From NCBI RefSeq assembly GCF_009870125.1, contig NC_046680.1:4402001-4466000 (forward strand): DNA of 64,000 nt. The letters run 5' to 3'. Below the pieces are notes generated by a model. It was not told where the DNA came from. It made no database searches and saw only the letters and a program-made list of their open reading frames with translations. A program made the position numbers and the translations under genes. Shown one piece after another: positions 47,150 to 59,758 of the stretch (its first letter is position 1; each line of letters begins with the position of its first letter). This DNA is from Drosophila pseudoobscura. Its lineage: Eukaryota > Arthropoda > Insecta > Diptera > Drosophilidae.

Positions 47150-48562
47150 ACTTCCTCGACATTATTCAAAATTTCACTATACTTTCGAATTAGCGACATA
47201 CTAAATTTGTAAAAGAGTAAGCAGCTGTGAAGGTAATGAGCAGCAACGCCCTTTGAAAATGCCCATTGAGGAGCAAAATTCATCAAAAAGTGAGTAAAGA
47301 AAAGTGAGCAAAATAGAACAAGGGAGCAAAAAGAAACAGTTTGAAAGGAACACGTTCAGTTGCTCACTTAAATGAACACCTCTTTTTTCACTTACTCATG
47401 AGCAACACAACACTAGCGGAACATCAAACAATGAAGATTCTTCAGCTAAAAATTCAAAGTCTGACGCACAACAACAACAAACAGCTCCTCAACAGGGACG
47501 AATTCTCGCAGAGATTTGGGTGTTTAACAACGGCTACGGCGGGGTAGGCATCTGCCATACAATAGAAAAGACATACGATTTGTCATCGTCAAAATAGAGA
47601 ACTACTTCGGAATTTTAGAAATTAAGACATTGAACCTCAAGAGTAATTTCAATATTCTTAGCATATACGCTAAAAAACATTTTCACAATTCAAATCGGGC
47701 AGAATAAACTGTTACGTTTTCGCACTAATCATACAGAATATAGATGAGCCAGTTCATAGAACGAACATGTCGCACGTTGAACACAGAATTCCAGTCCCAT
47801 GGGGTTCGGGTCTGGCGTTCGGTTACCGCCTCGTCATCATGAACCAAACACATCTTTGCATGTGTACAGGCACAATTGGATGCTCTTTGCGTTTTCTGTG
47901 TGATTTCTGTGTTTTCTTGTGCGCAGTGCTGCCGAATACGCTCTTTTCCCGCCAGATTTGGCTTTTTTGAAGACCAAATGTGGAATACCTTAAAGTTAAA
48001 AAAATATTCAGAAATTGCATGCAAATTGAATTAAATAGCGATAATAATTTAATAAAGAGAAAAAATATCAGCGACAGCACTAGGTTTTGGAGTATGGCCT
48101 AACCTGACACCATATATATCCATACAGTGGTTAGTGTCTGAACGAAACAAAATAAAAAAAAAGAATGGGCAGGGTGGGTGGAGGTGCGATACACTTGGGC
48201 GTGGGAAATAAAAAAAAAACTGTTATCTGTTTGATTTATTTGAATTCATATGTAAATTATCAGAGCCGAAGGCCCTGGGATTTAGTTTTCTGTACTATAC
48301 GGTTAGTGGTGGTACAACACAACAAGGCAGAACTTCCCATCTCTAGGAAACAAAACATCAGCGCGTATGAAACTAATTTAATTGACTTCCTCGACAAAAT
48401 TGATGTAAAACTACTCAAAAATCTACTATTCTCTGACTTGGCAATTTCCACCTTCACATAAGCGGGCGGCCATATAATCCTACGCTACTCAAGGGTAGCA
48501 TGGTAACTTAAACCGTCAACAATAAACAAACCAAAAAATGCAATTTAAATGGTTTTAGCACA
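47150..48562. other. Intergenic, no gene supported
   Basis: A/T-rich sequence with chance ORFs. Nothing with family resemblance until the PGAP3 start. Confidence 0.4.
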
Positions 48563-49740
48563 ATGCTTAGTCTTAATTATAGTGCAATATTCCTGCTGTT
48601 GGTCGGGGCCATTACTCTGTGCCATGCATCCAATGGTGACCGTACTCAATTCTTTCACAACTGCCGGCAAAACTGCGAGCGAACCAACTGCTCTGCAGGT
48701 AATTAACTATACATGTAATAGAGTGCACCTGACCAACCGTTGTTCTTTTCGCAGATGGCCTGGAAATACAGGAGCAGGCCGTGAACTTTTATAAGCAGTC
48801 GATATTCGATCAGATTTTTCAGTGGAGCTGTGCAGATGAGTGCCAGTATGGCTGCATGTGGCGGACTGTGGCTGCCTTTGCGGAACGAGCGTGGCCCATA
48901 CCACAGTTCTATGGCAAATGGCCTTTTCTTAGAATGCTTGGAATGCAGGAGCCGGCCTCAGTCATATTCTCAATGTTAAATTTTATCATGCATTTCCGAA
49001 TGCTGCGCAAGTTTCGACGAGAAGTGCGTCCAGATAGCCCATGTTACATGCTGGCTCATATATTCGGAGTGGTAAAAGGCCCTACGCCTTAAAAATTCCA
49101 TTTTTACTAATTAATTTTGCCCTTTTAGACGTGTCTGAATGGATGGATCTGGTCTTCAATATTCCACACGAGAGACTTTCCCTTGACTGAACTGCTGGAT
49201 TATGCTTTTGCCTATTCTATAGTGCTCTGCACTTTCTACTGCATGGTGATGCGAATGCTTCATCGATACTCGCTGTTCCTACGCGGTGTGATCACGCTGG
49301 CAATTGTCTCCTACTACATTAACTACTTTGCCTACCTGAGTGTCGGCAAATTCAACTATTCCTTCAATATGAAAGTGAATATTGCCACCGGAGTTCTGTC
49401 CGCCTTGGGCTGGTTTATCTGGTGTCACAGAGTGCGCACTCGGCGACCCTACTTCAGGAGGATTCTTCGATTTTATATACTTTTTGCTTTGGCAATGAGC
49501 CTTGAGCTGTTGGACTTTCCGCCCATTTGCTGGATTCTCGATGCCCATGCATTGTGGCATTTTGCCACAGTCCCATTGGTTTCGCTCTACTACAAGTTGG
49601 TTCTCAAATGTCCCATATTTTATATGCTTGTCTATTAAGTTTATTTATTTTTCAGTTTCATGATCGAGGACTGCAGAACACTGCGAAAGGAGAAGGTCTT
49701 GTCGGGCGGCTACTCTTCGTACTTCAACAAGGACATTTAG
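48563..49740 (+). CDS. PGAP3: Post-GPI-attachment-to-proteins factor 3 (PGAP3/Per1)
   Basis: Four coding exons, 48563-48698, 48755-49071, 49129-49595 and 49656-49740, give 334 residues. The signal peptide MLSLNYSAIFLLLVGAITLC is followed by a Cys-rich lumenal part (FHNCRQNCERTNCSA, WSCADECQYGCMW). Seven membrane segments carry the CREST-type His/Asp/Ser positions: SIFHTRDFPLTELLDY, WFIWCHRVR and LLDFPPICWILDAHALWHFA. PGAP3 removes the sn-2 acyl chain of GPI anchors in the Golgi during fatty-acid remodelling. It ends ...YSSYFNKDI. It converges with PPIH, only about 95 bases between stops. Confidence 0.93.
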
Positions 49741-49835
49741 AAAATAACAAATTCGATTCGATCACGCTTTGTTTACAGATACTGTATAGCAACATGTATT
49801 TATTTATATAAAATCCAATACCAAAAACATCCATT

Positions 49836-50445
49836 CTACATCTGTCCACATTGCGAAATCGTCACTGGAAGCTTGGGCTTGTTGTTGGGCCCCGTGGGAA
49901 CATTTTCAATCTTTCGCATTATCAGCAGGCCGTCAAGTACGCGTCCAAATACCACATGCTTGCCATCAAGGAAGTTGCATTTGGCACAGGTAATGAAGAA
50001 CTGGCAGCCATTGGTGTCTTTGCCGCTGTTGGCCATGGCCAGCAGGCCAGGTGAGTCGTGCTTCAAGGTAAAGTTCTCATCGCCAAATGTGTTGCCATAG
50101 ATGCAGGTGACGCCGGTGCCATCGCCCTGGACAAAGTCTCCGCCTTGTATCATGAAATCTTTAATTACTCTGTGGAAGCTTGCGCCCTTGTAACCAATAG
50201 GCACACCATCTGGCCGATACTCTCCTGTGCAGAATTGTCGAAAGTTTTCTGCTGTCCGCGGCACTGTATCAGCAAACAGCTCGAAGATCATGCGGCCGAT
50301 TTCCTGCATGCAAAGATGGTTAACATAAATAAGTCAACTAATTATATGTGCCTCTACTCACGGTTGTGCCCACGGCAATGTCGAAAAATACGACTGGGTT
50401 GTTGGAGCTGCGCAGCTGGGACTGAATTTGGTTCCAGTTGGGCAT
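49836..50445 (-). CDS. Peptidyl-prolyl cis-trans isomerase H (cyclophilin, CG17266 homologue)
   Basis: Two coding exons on minus, 50445-50362 and 50303-49836, give 183 residues. The family core is complete: [32 protein letters not shown] with the catalytic Arg, [15 protein letters not shown], and [18 protein letters not shown] (USA-CYP) is a nuclear cyclophilin of the U4/U6.U5 tri-snRNP, bound to PRPF4 in the spliceosome. It ends VTISQCGQM. The N-terminus [20 protein letters not shown] matches the insect form. No defects. Confidence 0.94.
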
Positions 50446-51950
50446 TTTAATTATTAAATTTAAATCTCTTAACAAATGCAAGAAGTTCGCGTGCCGGCAG
50501 CGTTTTGTTTACATTTTTGCGATGAATCGATACGCACCAGAAATACCGATGTTTTGTAATACACTACCGATAGTTCAAATACCGGCTCTATCGATTGGAA
50601 TAACATGTGTGTTTTGTTTATAAGTTTGTGTTGATTCCGGATTTCAGTTGTTGAATTGAGTTATTTTAATCTTTAATCAGAAAGTGGTAAGTCGTGCTTA
50701 GGCAACAGCACTTTCACTTATTTATATGCTTATTACTTGAATTTCTTAATGAAACAATCTATAATGTCAAACTTTTCGTTGCATTGTCCGTTCGTTAAGG
50801 CAAGTTTTGATCCGTGCACAGTTTTAATTATCATTTGCAGCCTGGTTGCCAGCATTAAAAATATGCTCATCTCCGATAAAACATAAATTCTTAACTTACA
50901 CTTAGATTTGCTCACGTACAGATATTTTGATGAATCGCCACTCAAAGGCGTACCCTGGGGGGAAGGGCTGGGGTCAGCTGCCGCCTTCAGCATGCCTATT
51001 ATTACAACAAATTTATTTTTGTTATTAATCATGTGTTGTGATTTTCGAATTAGTCTTTTTTTTACGAAGGCGCAATGCAGTAATTAATGAATTGAATTAA
51101 ATGCAGAAACTTTAGCCCCAAATATAAATTAATATGTAATTGAAGTGGATCTTGGTCCTGATACAATCGAAGAAACGATGACCAATTTTTTTTAAAGGCT
51201 GGAAAAAAATGATTCTATTATATTTGAGGAAATCTTTGCAAGGCAGATGACCCCTTGATTAGATTTTTTGGGTGGTTAATTGTGGTCGTAAAGCACAATC
51301 CGTATTTAGTGTCTGGTTTTCCTCAATTCTACAACTTTCAGCCAACTTCCGTTATTTTACCGATTTTTGACGGACGTCATACTAATGTCTAAGGATGCCC
51401 CAATCTCATATTATGTGTCATGACTATTTGCTCAATATTTTCTCTCACAGCATCGCAGCATGACCTCTGGGTCTTGTTAGGGCTATCATATAATTAAGTT
51501 TTTCTCCATATGATACTGCATGATGAGTGCACACAGGGTAATCGTCGTGTTGCACTACATTTCGATTGAAGAGAGTGATGCCAGCCATTACATATGTAGC
51601 ATACTATACGTATTGGAAAAAAACATGCTCTAGTATGGTTTGTTCGTATCGAATTGGTGTCGACTCAGCTTAACAGAAACAATTCGGCTCCCCCCGAGAA
51701 ATCCAGGGCGTGCCCATGTGTCGTCACATTTCCTCTAGACTCTATTGACTCTCTATAAACGGGCTTTTACACAAGGATTGATTTTACAGGCGTTTAAGCG
51801 GAAAAGTAATGAACAAGTTGTGTGTATAAATATTAAAATATAAATATTCACTGATGCCCCACGCTCTTCATTAAGAATATAAGATTAGAATAGAGCTTAC
51901 AGCGCGGCTTTGGGTTTGTCGAGCTACCGCTGAAATAAACTCCAGAGCTT
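50446..51950. other. PPIH upstream region and intergenic
   Basis: CGATAG/TATCGATTG sites (50566-50597) near the PPIH start suggest a DRE-type promoter. A possible plus-strand leader ends AAAGTGGTAAGTC near 50690, without a recognisable following exon. A minus-strand frame of 99 codons (51032-50733; MLKAAADPSPSPQGTPLSGD, then ALTNGQCNEKFDIIDCFIKK) looks partly coding. It could be a small gene, but I know no relative. Confidence 0.35.
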
Positions 51951-52680
51951 GTAGCTAGACAGTCGCTTGGCCAGCTTGGCTGCTACTCTGCTGGGCTGAG
52001 ACGTGGGGGTCTTTGGGGCCAGCGCGGGACGTTCGAGCAGTTTGGAGCGCATCTGCAGGTCGATTTGTTCATGCATATCCATCTGCCACTGCTCCACCTT
52101 CCTGTTAGACAGACTTCAGTAGCTGGCTGTTGGCCTGCTTTAGGTGAACACGGGTCCTGGCCAGATCCAACTCAGCCTTGGCTCGTCGCCCGTTGGCCGC
52201 ATCGCGGTGCCGATCCGTATGGTCTTCCATATCCGTATGGATCCCCACTTGGTTGATCGCGCTCTTCCTTCACATTCCCCAGCTGCACATCGGTCACAGT
52301 GACCTTCGCCTCCATTTGCTTTAAAAACTGAGTACAAGGTTACGTGTCCGGTCTAGCATGTTCTTGGAGTTGCCTGCATCCGACATCAGACATTGGAATC
52401 ATCAGTCGGAACTCAATGTCCATGTGCCCGCTATCATTGCACTCAAATTCCAGCGATATGTTAGAGCTGGGAGCTGAGACATCGTCTTGGCTGATTTTCA
52501 GAGAGTCCACCAGGGACTTGAGCTGTATGTAGACGGATCGAGCCTCCACCCACATATGATTGGGCTTTTCTGTTTCCGTACAGCCGTCAGGCTTGCTGGG
52601 ACTGAAGCGTTCGCTAAGGACATTGTTCTCTCGCTGTGATCTTAAAACCGCGCAAAAGGTATCCCCAAAGAACTTTCCAA
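51950..52680 (-). pseudogene. Broken coiled-coil gene
   Basis: On the minus strand three frames in sequence carry convincing protein. From about 52678: VGKFFGDTFCAVLRSQRENN, then HMWVEARSVYIQLKSLVDSL and LEFECNDSGHMDIEFRLMIP. Next, in another frame, NSKNMLDRTRNLVLSF and a Lys/Glu part KQMEAKVTVTDVQLGNVKEE. Then AKAELDLARTRVHLKQANSQ, and last VEQWQMDMHEQIDLQMRSKL to a stop. At least three frame changes and one stop separate the pieces. The C-terminal half is coiled-coil. I do not recognise the family. Either it is a decayed host gene or copy, or the assembly has errors here. Confidence 0.5.
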
Positions 52681-52993
52681 CGAATTAAATATTTCTTTAG
52701 AAAATAAGCATGTCAAATGCCAGTAGATGTTTATAAATATATGTGCTTTTGTTCATGATAGGTCACTAGATATAAATACAAGATGATATCGAATACAAAT
52801 GGTATGACTTCAGAGTTGAATCGAATGAAATTCAGCGGCGAAACTTAGGCTCTAAATGCATAAATAAGTACTTAAATTCAACGTTAGCAACGTTAATTGT
52901 TAGAGGCCTCATCTCAGCTCCACGCACAACACTACAACACTACACTAATACTAGCTCGAGGTAAGTCGGGGGAATCCTGCTCGGAGGCTACAC

Positions 52994-55712
52994 TCAATTA
53001 CTCGCCTCATCGGTGTCCACATCGGATATATCTTTGAGCTTCGTGTTGCTGTTGGCGGTGGTTCCGTTCTTAATGTTATTGACCCTTTCGTTCTCCTCTG
53101 CAGCCTTCTGAAAGTTCTGCTGGAGTGTTTTTGGGTCCACCACGAAAATAGGCGTAGCGCCATCCCCGAGATGCTCGCTCTGATTCTGGTACTGCTCCCG
53201 CGAGATGCTGCGTGTGAATGAGAAGCGCAGCGACTTGGTTCTCGTCAGCTTCTTCTTGATCGGCGGCTTGCCAGCCACAGGTGCCGCCGGCTCTGAACTG
53301 GTGCGTTCTGCTTCTGGTGAGGCCGGGGCAGATCTTATCTCCAGCTGATTGTCGCGCAGGATCTCCTCCGCAAAGGACTTGATTTGGCTCCAGGCATCTA
53401 GAATGTCCTTTTCGCAGGCGTGCTCATAGGTGACACAGAATCGGATTACATAGCGGCCATTGAATTTTGCCGGTGTCATGTGCATTTTCCCCGAGTGATT
53501 GATCATGGCCAGCAGCGTGTGATTGGGCTCGTCGACAGTTCTGCAGAGGAAAGGATTTATTATTAAGAATTGTAGGAAAACTCAACAACTTTCTCAACTT
53601 ACCGCATGCGGAAGCAGACCAGGCCCAAGTGGACATCATTGCGCACCTCAAAACGATCGTCCTTCCGCACCAGCATCTCAAACTTCTTGGCCAGGGCCAT
53701 GTGGTTGCGTATATACTCTTGTAGACCCATTACGCCGTATATGCGGAAGACAAACCAGAGCTTCAGGGCCCGGAACCGTCGGCTGAGCGGTATTCCATAG
53801 TGTCTGTAGTCCACGCCGCTCATGTGCTCGTGCCTCAGGTAGAGCGGATTCACATTGAGCGCACTCTTCAGAATCATCACATCGCGCACCCACAAGGCAG
53901 AGGCATCGAAGTTGGTGAGTAACAGCTTGTTGGGATTCGTGTTGAACGAGTCGGCGTATTCCAGGCCAGCTGAGAACACGCGCATCTCGGGCAGAATGAA
54001 GGAGTTGCCAGCATAGGCACCATCCACATGCAGCCAAATGCTGGACACCTGTCGGCAGACCTGGCCGATCCCTGTGATGTCATCGAAGGCGCATCCTCCG
54101 GTAGTGCCCACCGTAGCCACCACAAAGAAGGGCGTCAGTCCGGCGTTGACATCATTTTGAATAGCCTGCTTGAGCAGATCCACGCGCATGCGTCCATGCA
54201 CATCCGCATCGATGATGCGCAGCTTGACCAGGGCCATCTTGGTGGCCTTCTCCACGCAGGAGTGCGCCTCGCGGCTGGCATAGGCAATCAGGTTGGGCAG
54301 GAAGACGCTGTCGTGCACAGTGGTCTGACCCTTTAGCTCGTTGATGGCTCGAGCACGCGCCGTGATCAGTGAGACAAGGACGCACTCAGAGGCGGAGCCC
54401 TGGAGGGCCCCTCCGCCAGTGCTGCCCGGGGCATCCGAGATGAAGGCCTTGGGCAGACCCAGGGCCTTGGCATACCAGTTCATCACAATCGTTTCCAGTT
54501 CGGCGGCTGCCGGACAGCTGGCCCAACTGAAGCCGATCGATCCAATGGCACTGCTCAGCATGTCCCCCAGGACGGAGGGGAACGAGTTTCCCGAGGGGAA
54601 GTAGGCAAAGAACTTCGGATGGTTCCAGTGGACGACACCCGGCATGATTTTCTGCTCAAAGTCCTCGAGCACATCTTTGAATGATTCCGGCGATTGTGGT
54701 GCGTCCGCTGTGGGGTAAACAAAAAGGCAGCTGGATAAGTCGGGTGCCTCCTAAATACTTCTTTTATCACCTATAAAGGCTAGCAGCGCCGGCAGCGCTG
54801 GCAGACCGGCAGACATCAATATTTATGGTAAATTTGTTATTTTTGGCAGTGAGTAGAATGATCAACAAGTAAGTCCATATATCTACGAGCACTATAAGGC
54901 CGAAGGTGTGTGTTTGCGTATGCATAATTAATTGATTTGTTTAGTTGAACCCGGCGTTGAATTGCGGCGTCCATTCGGGCGTAAATATTTAACTTAACAA
55001 ACTGCGCGGAATTCGCCTGAAATCTCCTCCGGCCCTGCTACCACCGAAATCTGCCTGCCTGCCCGACCTGCCCGGCCTGCCATAGCCTGCTTCATAGCTT
55101 CATCGAAGACGGCTGCTGAGTGTGTGCCCCAATTATGCTCTGGTCCCCCGCCCCCGCCCACGCCCGCACCCGCGCCTCTTGTTGTGGGGTATGTAGTACT
55201 ATTGTAGGTGGGTGTGTGGGCCGGCTGGGGCTGTTCGAATAGTTTATATTCGTACATTATTCACTTGCCTTTGCAGAGCAATTAGTCAACATGATTTAAC
55301 AAGTTTGCTTTTGAGTGGCTTTGCGTTTCATCTTCGACTTTCTTTAATTATTTTGTGCGAAGCGAAATATTTTCGAATTCATTGCCAATTTATTTAGGAA
55401 TAGTTTACTAATTAGTGTATACAATTTATCACTTGCGCTATAAATAAGCCTTTCATTCTGATTTGCAAGAAGAAACTTCAGCACGAAGTTTGGCATATCA
55501 TCCGAGAAATCGGAATAGCATCCTAATCGGAATACTATCAGCTACGAATAGTTTATATGGTTTTTTAAAATTTCTTTCTTACCTGGAAGCAGTTTTTTCA
55601 GGTAACCCGGATCCAATGTTGGAGCCACATCGCGCTCTTCAATATTGCTGCTATATTGGCATATATAATCGATCACTTCCTTGCCGTATTTGCGAAAGTC
55701 TTCCACATTCAT
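52994..55712 (-). CDS. Tdc1: Tyrosine decarboxylase 1
   Basis: Three coding exons on minus, 55712-55583, 54707-53603 and 53540-52994, give 593 residues; I recall 587 for D. melanogaster Tdc1. It starts MNVEDFRKYGKEVIDYICQY, a group II PLP decarboxylase N-terminus. Substrate and cofactor parts include WNHPKFFAYFPSGNSFPSVL, ATVGTTGGCAFDDI, WLHVDGAYAGNSF and the Schiff-base lysine in NPNKLLLTNFD (about residue 300). The Ser/Arg-rich C-terminal extension (KKKLTRTKSLRFSFTRSISR) is typical of fly Tdc proteins. It makes tyramine from tyrosine in the cytosol. The last exons of Tdc2 lie upstream at 61 kb, so the pair is in tandem. Tdc1 versus Tdc2 was decided by the C-terminus. Confidence 0.88.
54708..55582 (-). 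other. Tdc1 intron 1
   Basis: 875 bases between GTAAGA (55582) and the CAG at 54708. It holds a Gly/Pro-rich minus ORF (54994-55257) that is not supported as coding. A possible alternative upstream Met at 55760 lies in the 5' flank. Confidence 0.6.
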
Positions 55713-57996
55713 TTTAACAATTTGATTAACACTTTTGTCCCTTGTTAGCAATGTTTGCACCTTCTTGACGCTCTCTTTTGCTGTATGTACTATTTCTTTG
55801 GGGGCTTAAACACACTTCAGGAACACACACAAACTTCTCTCAATCACTGTACTATCCCGCTGTCCCGTGGTGCTTGCACGCTGCAGCTTCTGCTTCCTTT
55901 GCGCGAATGACTTGAACACCGAGGCTGCATTCGACTTTATATAGAAACTGTGCTTCTGGGGGCTTCGTGTGGCGGCCGCCCCGTCGGGTACTCTCGGCCG
56001 TGCGCTCTGTTTCTCTCTCGACTACCTGTAAGGTGTTCGCCGTAGTAGCGCTTCTATTGACGTTCACTGTCTCGTGATCACTCTCAAATTACTTGCACGG
56101 AGATGGGGAATTGGGCGATCGGGTGGCTGGGTGGCTGGGTGGCTGGGAAACCCGCTTTGGTCATTACGCCGCCTTCTTTCGGTTCTCTCGCAGTCGCTTC
56201 CAGCGGCACGCCTCGGCAGCGCTTTTGTGTTTGCTTTGTAAAAAAGTCCCTGGCGTGAAAGGGTTTTTAGTTTTCGCCATAATTATTTGGTGAGTGATAC
56301 GCCATTTGCTATATAATTGAACATATTAATGGAAACTGTACTGAATAGTGTAAGAAATGGGTATTTATCTATAATTGTATGCTATGTTTGTAACGGACCA
56401 AAAATACATAGTTCGCACCTCAGAAGCTCCTCGATAAAAATCACCAACTTTTAGGGGAATCTCAACAAAAATAATAGGTTGTTGGTTGACTTATCTGACG
56501 ACTACACGTCTTTGTCTCATGGTACCCCTTTCTTCATTTCTTGCCTACCTCAATGTCCTCTTCTTCTTCTCAGATTAGCTCAGATACATTTTACGATTTT
56601 TAAATTGCTTTTGATCGTGTCTGAGCTGCTTTAATGGCAGCCGAACCTGAATTAATTTTGCGGTTTTTTTTTAGGGGAACTTTTGGAGCTGTCAAAATGG
56701 CCAACATATTGGAAAAAGGCACGTGCAGATTGCCATTTCAAGAAAAGAACAAACACGCTCTCTCTCAAAACTCTTGGATTTCAAAATAGCCAAAACTTTC
56801 CAGCGGCCGATGTTTCGGGCAAGCATCAAACAAGGGGGAATCACTTGAAGTACTTGCTCAAAAGTGGCAAATAATTGTCCAAATATTGAACAAATCTGTT
56901 AACGCAAAGAGCGATGGGACGGAGCAGGTGTTGCATGCGCCATGACGAATCCCTGGCAACAGTCCTAGCTTGTGACGTAGCGGTGAAGAGCGCCCATTGT
57001 TTCACGGAATCTCCTGCTAGGTGGAATATGAAAACAACAAATATCCAAATAACCAAATAAACAAATATTGCAAAATTAATTTTGTTTTTTCTCTGACTTA
57101 TTCAGGGTGCAAGCGAGTGCGAGTGGGTGTGAATGATTATGAGTGTGGGAGTGGGTGAATGAGTAGAAATTAATGAATGGATTTCCCTGTCGTTAGGTGA
57201 AACAGCGCTGCACAAGCGAACTTGCTGAACACCAGTATCAGGAGTTGGTTACCCGCCCTGCCTTAGTTATGGTCAAGAAAGAAAGAGTATAAATAAATAT
57301 AATATTTTCTATACTTTTTTACCTTTAGTCACAAATGTTATCTTTCTGCCTCCTGCATTACTTCTAATGCCCATTGCTTAATTGCTAGCTAGATGATACT
57401 TTAGTTCGAAGTTTTTCAAAAATATAATTTTCCTCTATAAAATCACAAATCTTCAATAACCTAAACGTCAGTCCAATATTTAATCAGAATGCATAATTTT
57501 CATCAAACAACTTACTAGTGGCTATCGAGTTCACCAGTGAAAATTTGGGATTGTTTGGTGTATTAGCAGTAGGTCCGGTACGGCACAAAATGCATGGATG
57601 TGAATTGCCGTTGAAAGCTTATTGAACATCACCCGTAAGTTATGTTAGATAAAGATACATATGTATTGCCATGAGGATCCACAGATGACGTATTCTTGAC
57701 CGCACTCTTTATCTGTCTCTCAGAACTCCAGTTGGAGCAACGCCGGCCATACATTCGGTGATTCATACATCTGTCGCACGCGCCGGCCTGACAAGCTTCA
57801 GATCGGAGCCATAAAGAGAGCCGAAGGAAGACGGACTGCGAGAGGGTGAGACGCCATGACTTGGCGTATTTCGGCGCTCTTCTTTCGCGGCTCGAAGCTT
57901 TGCCTAAACTTTCATTCACCGCGCCAGCCCCAGCGCCAGATGACGTCGTGCGTCTAAATATAAAAATATATTCAGTTTACGCGGTCACACTTCAAA
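55713..57996. other. Tdc1 5' flank and intergenic
   Basis: Tdc1 5' region (55713-56100), then a GGTGGCTGG simple repeat at 56115-56150, a GTG/GAGTG-rich run at 57115-57170 and A/T-rich DNA. No gene is supported here. Confidence 0.4.
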
Positions 57997-58146
57997 ATGC
58001 TTGAGGGCCATCGCCATCATCCATCCATCCGCCTTCTGCTGCTGCTGCTGTTGCTGTTGCTGGTGCTGGTGCCTCACACTACGTGCGACTTGGGATGTCT
58101 CTTCGGAGCTTGGCTCTGTCTACCCCTGCCCATGGCAAAGGCCCAT
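57982..58146 (+). CDS. Possible signal-peptide exon next to a motif-1 promoter
   Basis: CGGTCACACT (about 57982, Ohler motif 1) is followed at 57997 by an ATG. The frame reads MLEGHRHHPSIR, then ten Leu, then VLVPHTTCDLGCLF, an ideal secretion signal (n-region with His/Arg, long hydrophobic core, short polar end). The frame stops at about 58150 unless a donor is used earlier. It could be the first exon of the 300-codon ORF at 58.85 kb or a (CTG)n-driven accident. Low support. Confidence 0.25.
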
Positions 58147-58831
58147 TAATTATGGCAGTTGGTACTGCCAAACACGAACGATCCCATGATCGTTCCGAAA
58201 TACGGCTCCTCTTCTCTTGAAAACTGAACAATTTGTTGTTGCCCCTCGAAGCACGCGGTTGACAACAGCTGACGGATGTTGCATAAATTTCTGGCGTCGA
58301 TCGAATCTTCTATGTTTTGGGCAATTTCGTCTGTTTGCATTGTGGCCCCGTCATACCTTAGGCATTTCATTCATTCTGATTCGTTTGTGCATGCTAATTC
58401 ATTGTTGTCATCATTGAAAGACAAAAGTTTAGCGGCGCTCTGATTGATGTATTATATGGGTAGTGCTAAAGGCTTTTTTAGACAGGTAGCAGATCGTTTA
58501 GGTTTACTGGGGGACTGAACTTTACGGTACGGACACCCGTAGTAGTTTCGATCTCGAATTTCATGATATGACGTTTTACGACGGATGCTAATTAATGGTG
58601 TTTTAAACCTGATTTGGCGCCGTTTTGAGTGGAATTTAAAGGATTATAAAATACTCGTACTGCTTGAAAAATAAAATCTCCATCTATATAGCTTATTGAA
58701 TCCCATCATATATATGTATATGTATTCTGTAAACTGTGTTGAGCCTCGACTGTCATGCGACTTTTATTCTGGTAAATTAAAATAAATGAATTCCCCTCCA
58801 TCCATTACCGTTCTAAGCGGAAATCGCACAC

Positions 58832-59758
58832 AGGTATATTCTGACCTGCAGTACCTTGGATGGAGCCAAGCAAGTCAATGCAGGGATTACGAACTTTGAG
58901 AAAATGGGCCTCAACAATGCCTACGATGAGGTTGTTCGGGGCTTGATCAAGAGCTGGGAGTCCCCTATTGGATACCTACAAGGTCGGGGCTACTTATCAG
59001 GCGAATACAGAGACACATCGATAATCAAACCGCATCTAGATGCTATAATGGATCGCATCGAGGGGATAAAGCGGCAGAAGAAAATGAAACGCGATTCGGA
59101 TATACTCGGAAGCAATGCGATGGGCCCCCTTCCCGGAGAGATACATGCGATGAACCAGCTGGATATAATGCTCGACAAGATTAAGCCAAAAGGTACTGAT
59201 AGAAAGCAGAGTGATAACAAACAGAGTGACATGTATCCAAATGTCGCTCAGCTGATGGACATAATGCAGGCTGGGCGCAAACGAGACGAAGAGGAGCGAC
59301 AGCTCTGGGAGATGGAGCAACGATTGAAGCCGTTGCCGGAAAGTCTGTCCAAGCAGGATCAAACAGAGGCACCAGCGTCGCCCTCAAAGCAGCCTGACGA
59401 CATATTTAACAAAATGAAGGCAAGTCCTCAATTGCAAGAGCCGGAACAAGCCAGTGCCAGCCATAATACGGAAGATGGGGCACAGGTGACAACAGTCCCA
59501 AAGAGCAGCAGTACTTATAGAGAGGAACGCATTCAAAATGTCGCAATTGATAAACTCGATACAAACCTGGCCCCATCTAGTCGGGCGTCAAAAGACGTGG
59601 AGGCTCCAAGTTATCTGAATTGGGACATAGAGAAACAGCACTTCAGCCAGTACTCGCCCGTCGCCAAGGAGGCCTACGTGAACAAGCTGGTCAAAATGTT
59701 TGTGGAGAGGGAGAAGCTCCGGGAGAACCCACGCAGATTGTACACCTCACCGCCATAA
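58832..59758 (+). CDS. Unrecognised charged protein, about 300 aa (last exon)
   Basis: A long single frame reads TLDGAKQVNAGITNFEKMGL to NPRRLYTSPP with a stop at 59756-59758. The frame is open upstream through TTCTGACCTGCAG, and no good ATG opens it, so a 5' exon is likely (acceptor near 58833 or 58850). The protein is hydrophilic, rich in Lys, Glu, Gln and Ser, with no membrane segment. A short motif recurs: LDAIMDRIEGIKR, LDIMLDKIKP, LMDIMQAGRKR and DDIFNKMKA, like repeated amphipathic helices. AATAAA lies at about 59828. Length and codon structure argue for a real gene between Tdc1 and Tdc2. I know no relative. Confidence 0.6.
   Translation, partial: RYILTCSTLDGAKQVNAGITNFEKMGLNNAYDEVVRGLIKSWESPIGYLQGRGYLSGEYRDTSIIKPHLDAIMDRIEGIKRQKKMKRDSDILGSNAMGPLPGEIHAMNQLDIMLDKIKPKGTDRKQSDNKQSDMYPNVAQLMDIMQAGRKRDEEERQLWEMEQRLKPLPESLSKQDQTEAPASPSKQPDDIFNKMKASPQLQEPEQASASHNTEDGAQVTTVPKSSSTYREERIQNVAIDKLDTNLAPSSRASKDVEAPSYLNWDIEKQHFSQYSPVAKEAYVNKLVKMFVEREKLRENPRRLYTSPP

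Noticed and set aside
58146-58370. 74-codon minus ORF (SIDARNLCNIRQLLSTACFE)
   Set aside because: Protein-like at first sight, but no promoter, no poly(A) signal and no known family; support too weak.
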